9,769 nucleotides of DNA from NCBI GenBank assembly GCA_003156795.1, contig PMHU01000243.1:17557-27325 (forward strand), given 5' to 3'. This DNA is from Acidimicrobiaceae bacterium. GTDB taxonomy: Bacteria; Actinomycetota; Acidimicrobiia; Acidimicrobiales; Palsa-688. Made by a program: the position numbers and the translations under genes. Positions within the stretch are counted from its first letter, which is position 1, and every line of letters begins with the position of its first letter. The notes beneath the pieces were generated by a model that worked only from the letters and a program-made list of their open reading frames with translations, did not search any database and was not told the origin of the DNA. Positions 9,348 through 9,769 of the stretch are shown piece after piece.

Positions 9348-9769
<422 letters not shown>

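Overview
This 9.8 kb window reads as a chromosomal segment of a high-GC bacterium, most probably a member of the Actinomycetota and possibly an uncultured Acidimicrobiia-like lineage. The support is the heavy G/C bias at third codon positions, frequent GTG/TTG starts, and a gene set (mfd, mazG, a lipoprotein gene, eno, ftsB/divIC) that is also clustered in mycobacteria (mfd, mazG, lpqU, eno, an FtsB-like gene). The class-level guess is inference; no rRNA or other marker is present. All supported genes lie on the + strand and coding density is very high.

Bases 1-5368 hold three genes joined by 4-bp GTGA stop/start overlaps. They are the 3' part of mfd (transcription-repair coupling factor), a SurA/parvulin-like exported lipoprotein, and a YabN-like fusion of a tetrapyrrole-methylase-fold domain with a full two-domain MazG nucleotide pyrophosphohydrolase. 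A 100-bp gap follows (5369-5468). It carries a G/C-rich inverted repeat, three imperfect 9-nt direct repeats (one holding a Shine-Dalgarno sequence), and a 6-codon mini-ORF whose stop overlaps the TTG start of enolase. Bases 5469-7054 hold eno and an FtsB/DivIC-type septum protein gene overlapping by ATGA.

After a 25-bp gap with a plausible leaderless promoter, bases 7080-9769 carry a molybdenum hydroxylase module. It consists of a xanthine-dehydrogenase-family large subunit with the form II CoxL-like signature AYRGAGR and, overlapping by ATGA, a [2Fe-2S] small subunit cut off by the window end. The FAD-binding medium subunit is not visible and may lie downstream.

The first part serves general maintenance (DNA repair, envelope protein folding, nucleotide-pool cleaning, glycolysis, division), whereas the final module is an accessory redox enzyme of unproven substrate. 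I see no CRISPR, tRNA, rRNA, insertion sequence, phage or defence system, and nothing that I would call a wholly new system. The points most worth a second look are the eno leader, the form II L-S gene pair placed directly after ftsB, and the divergent parvulin-like lipoprotein.
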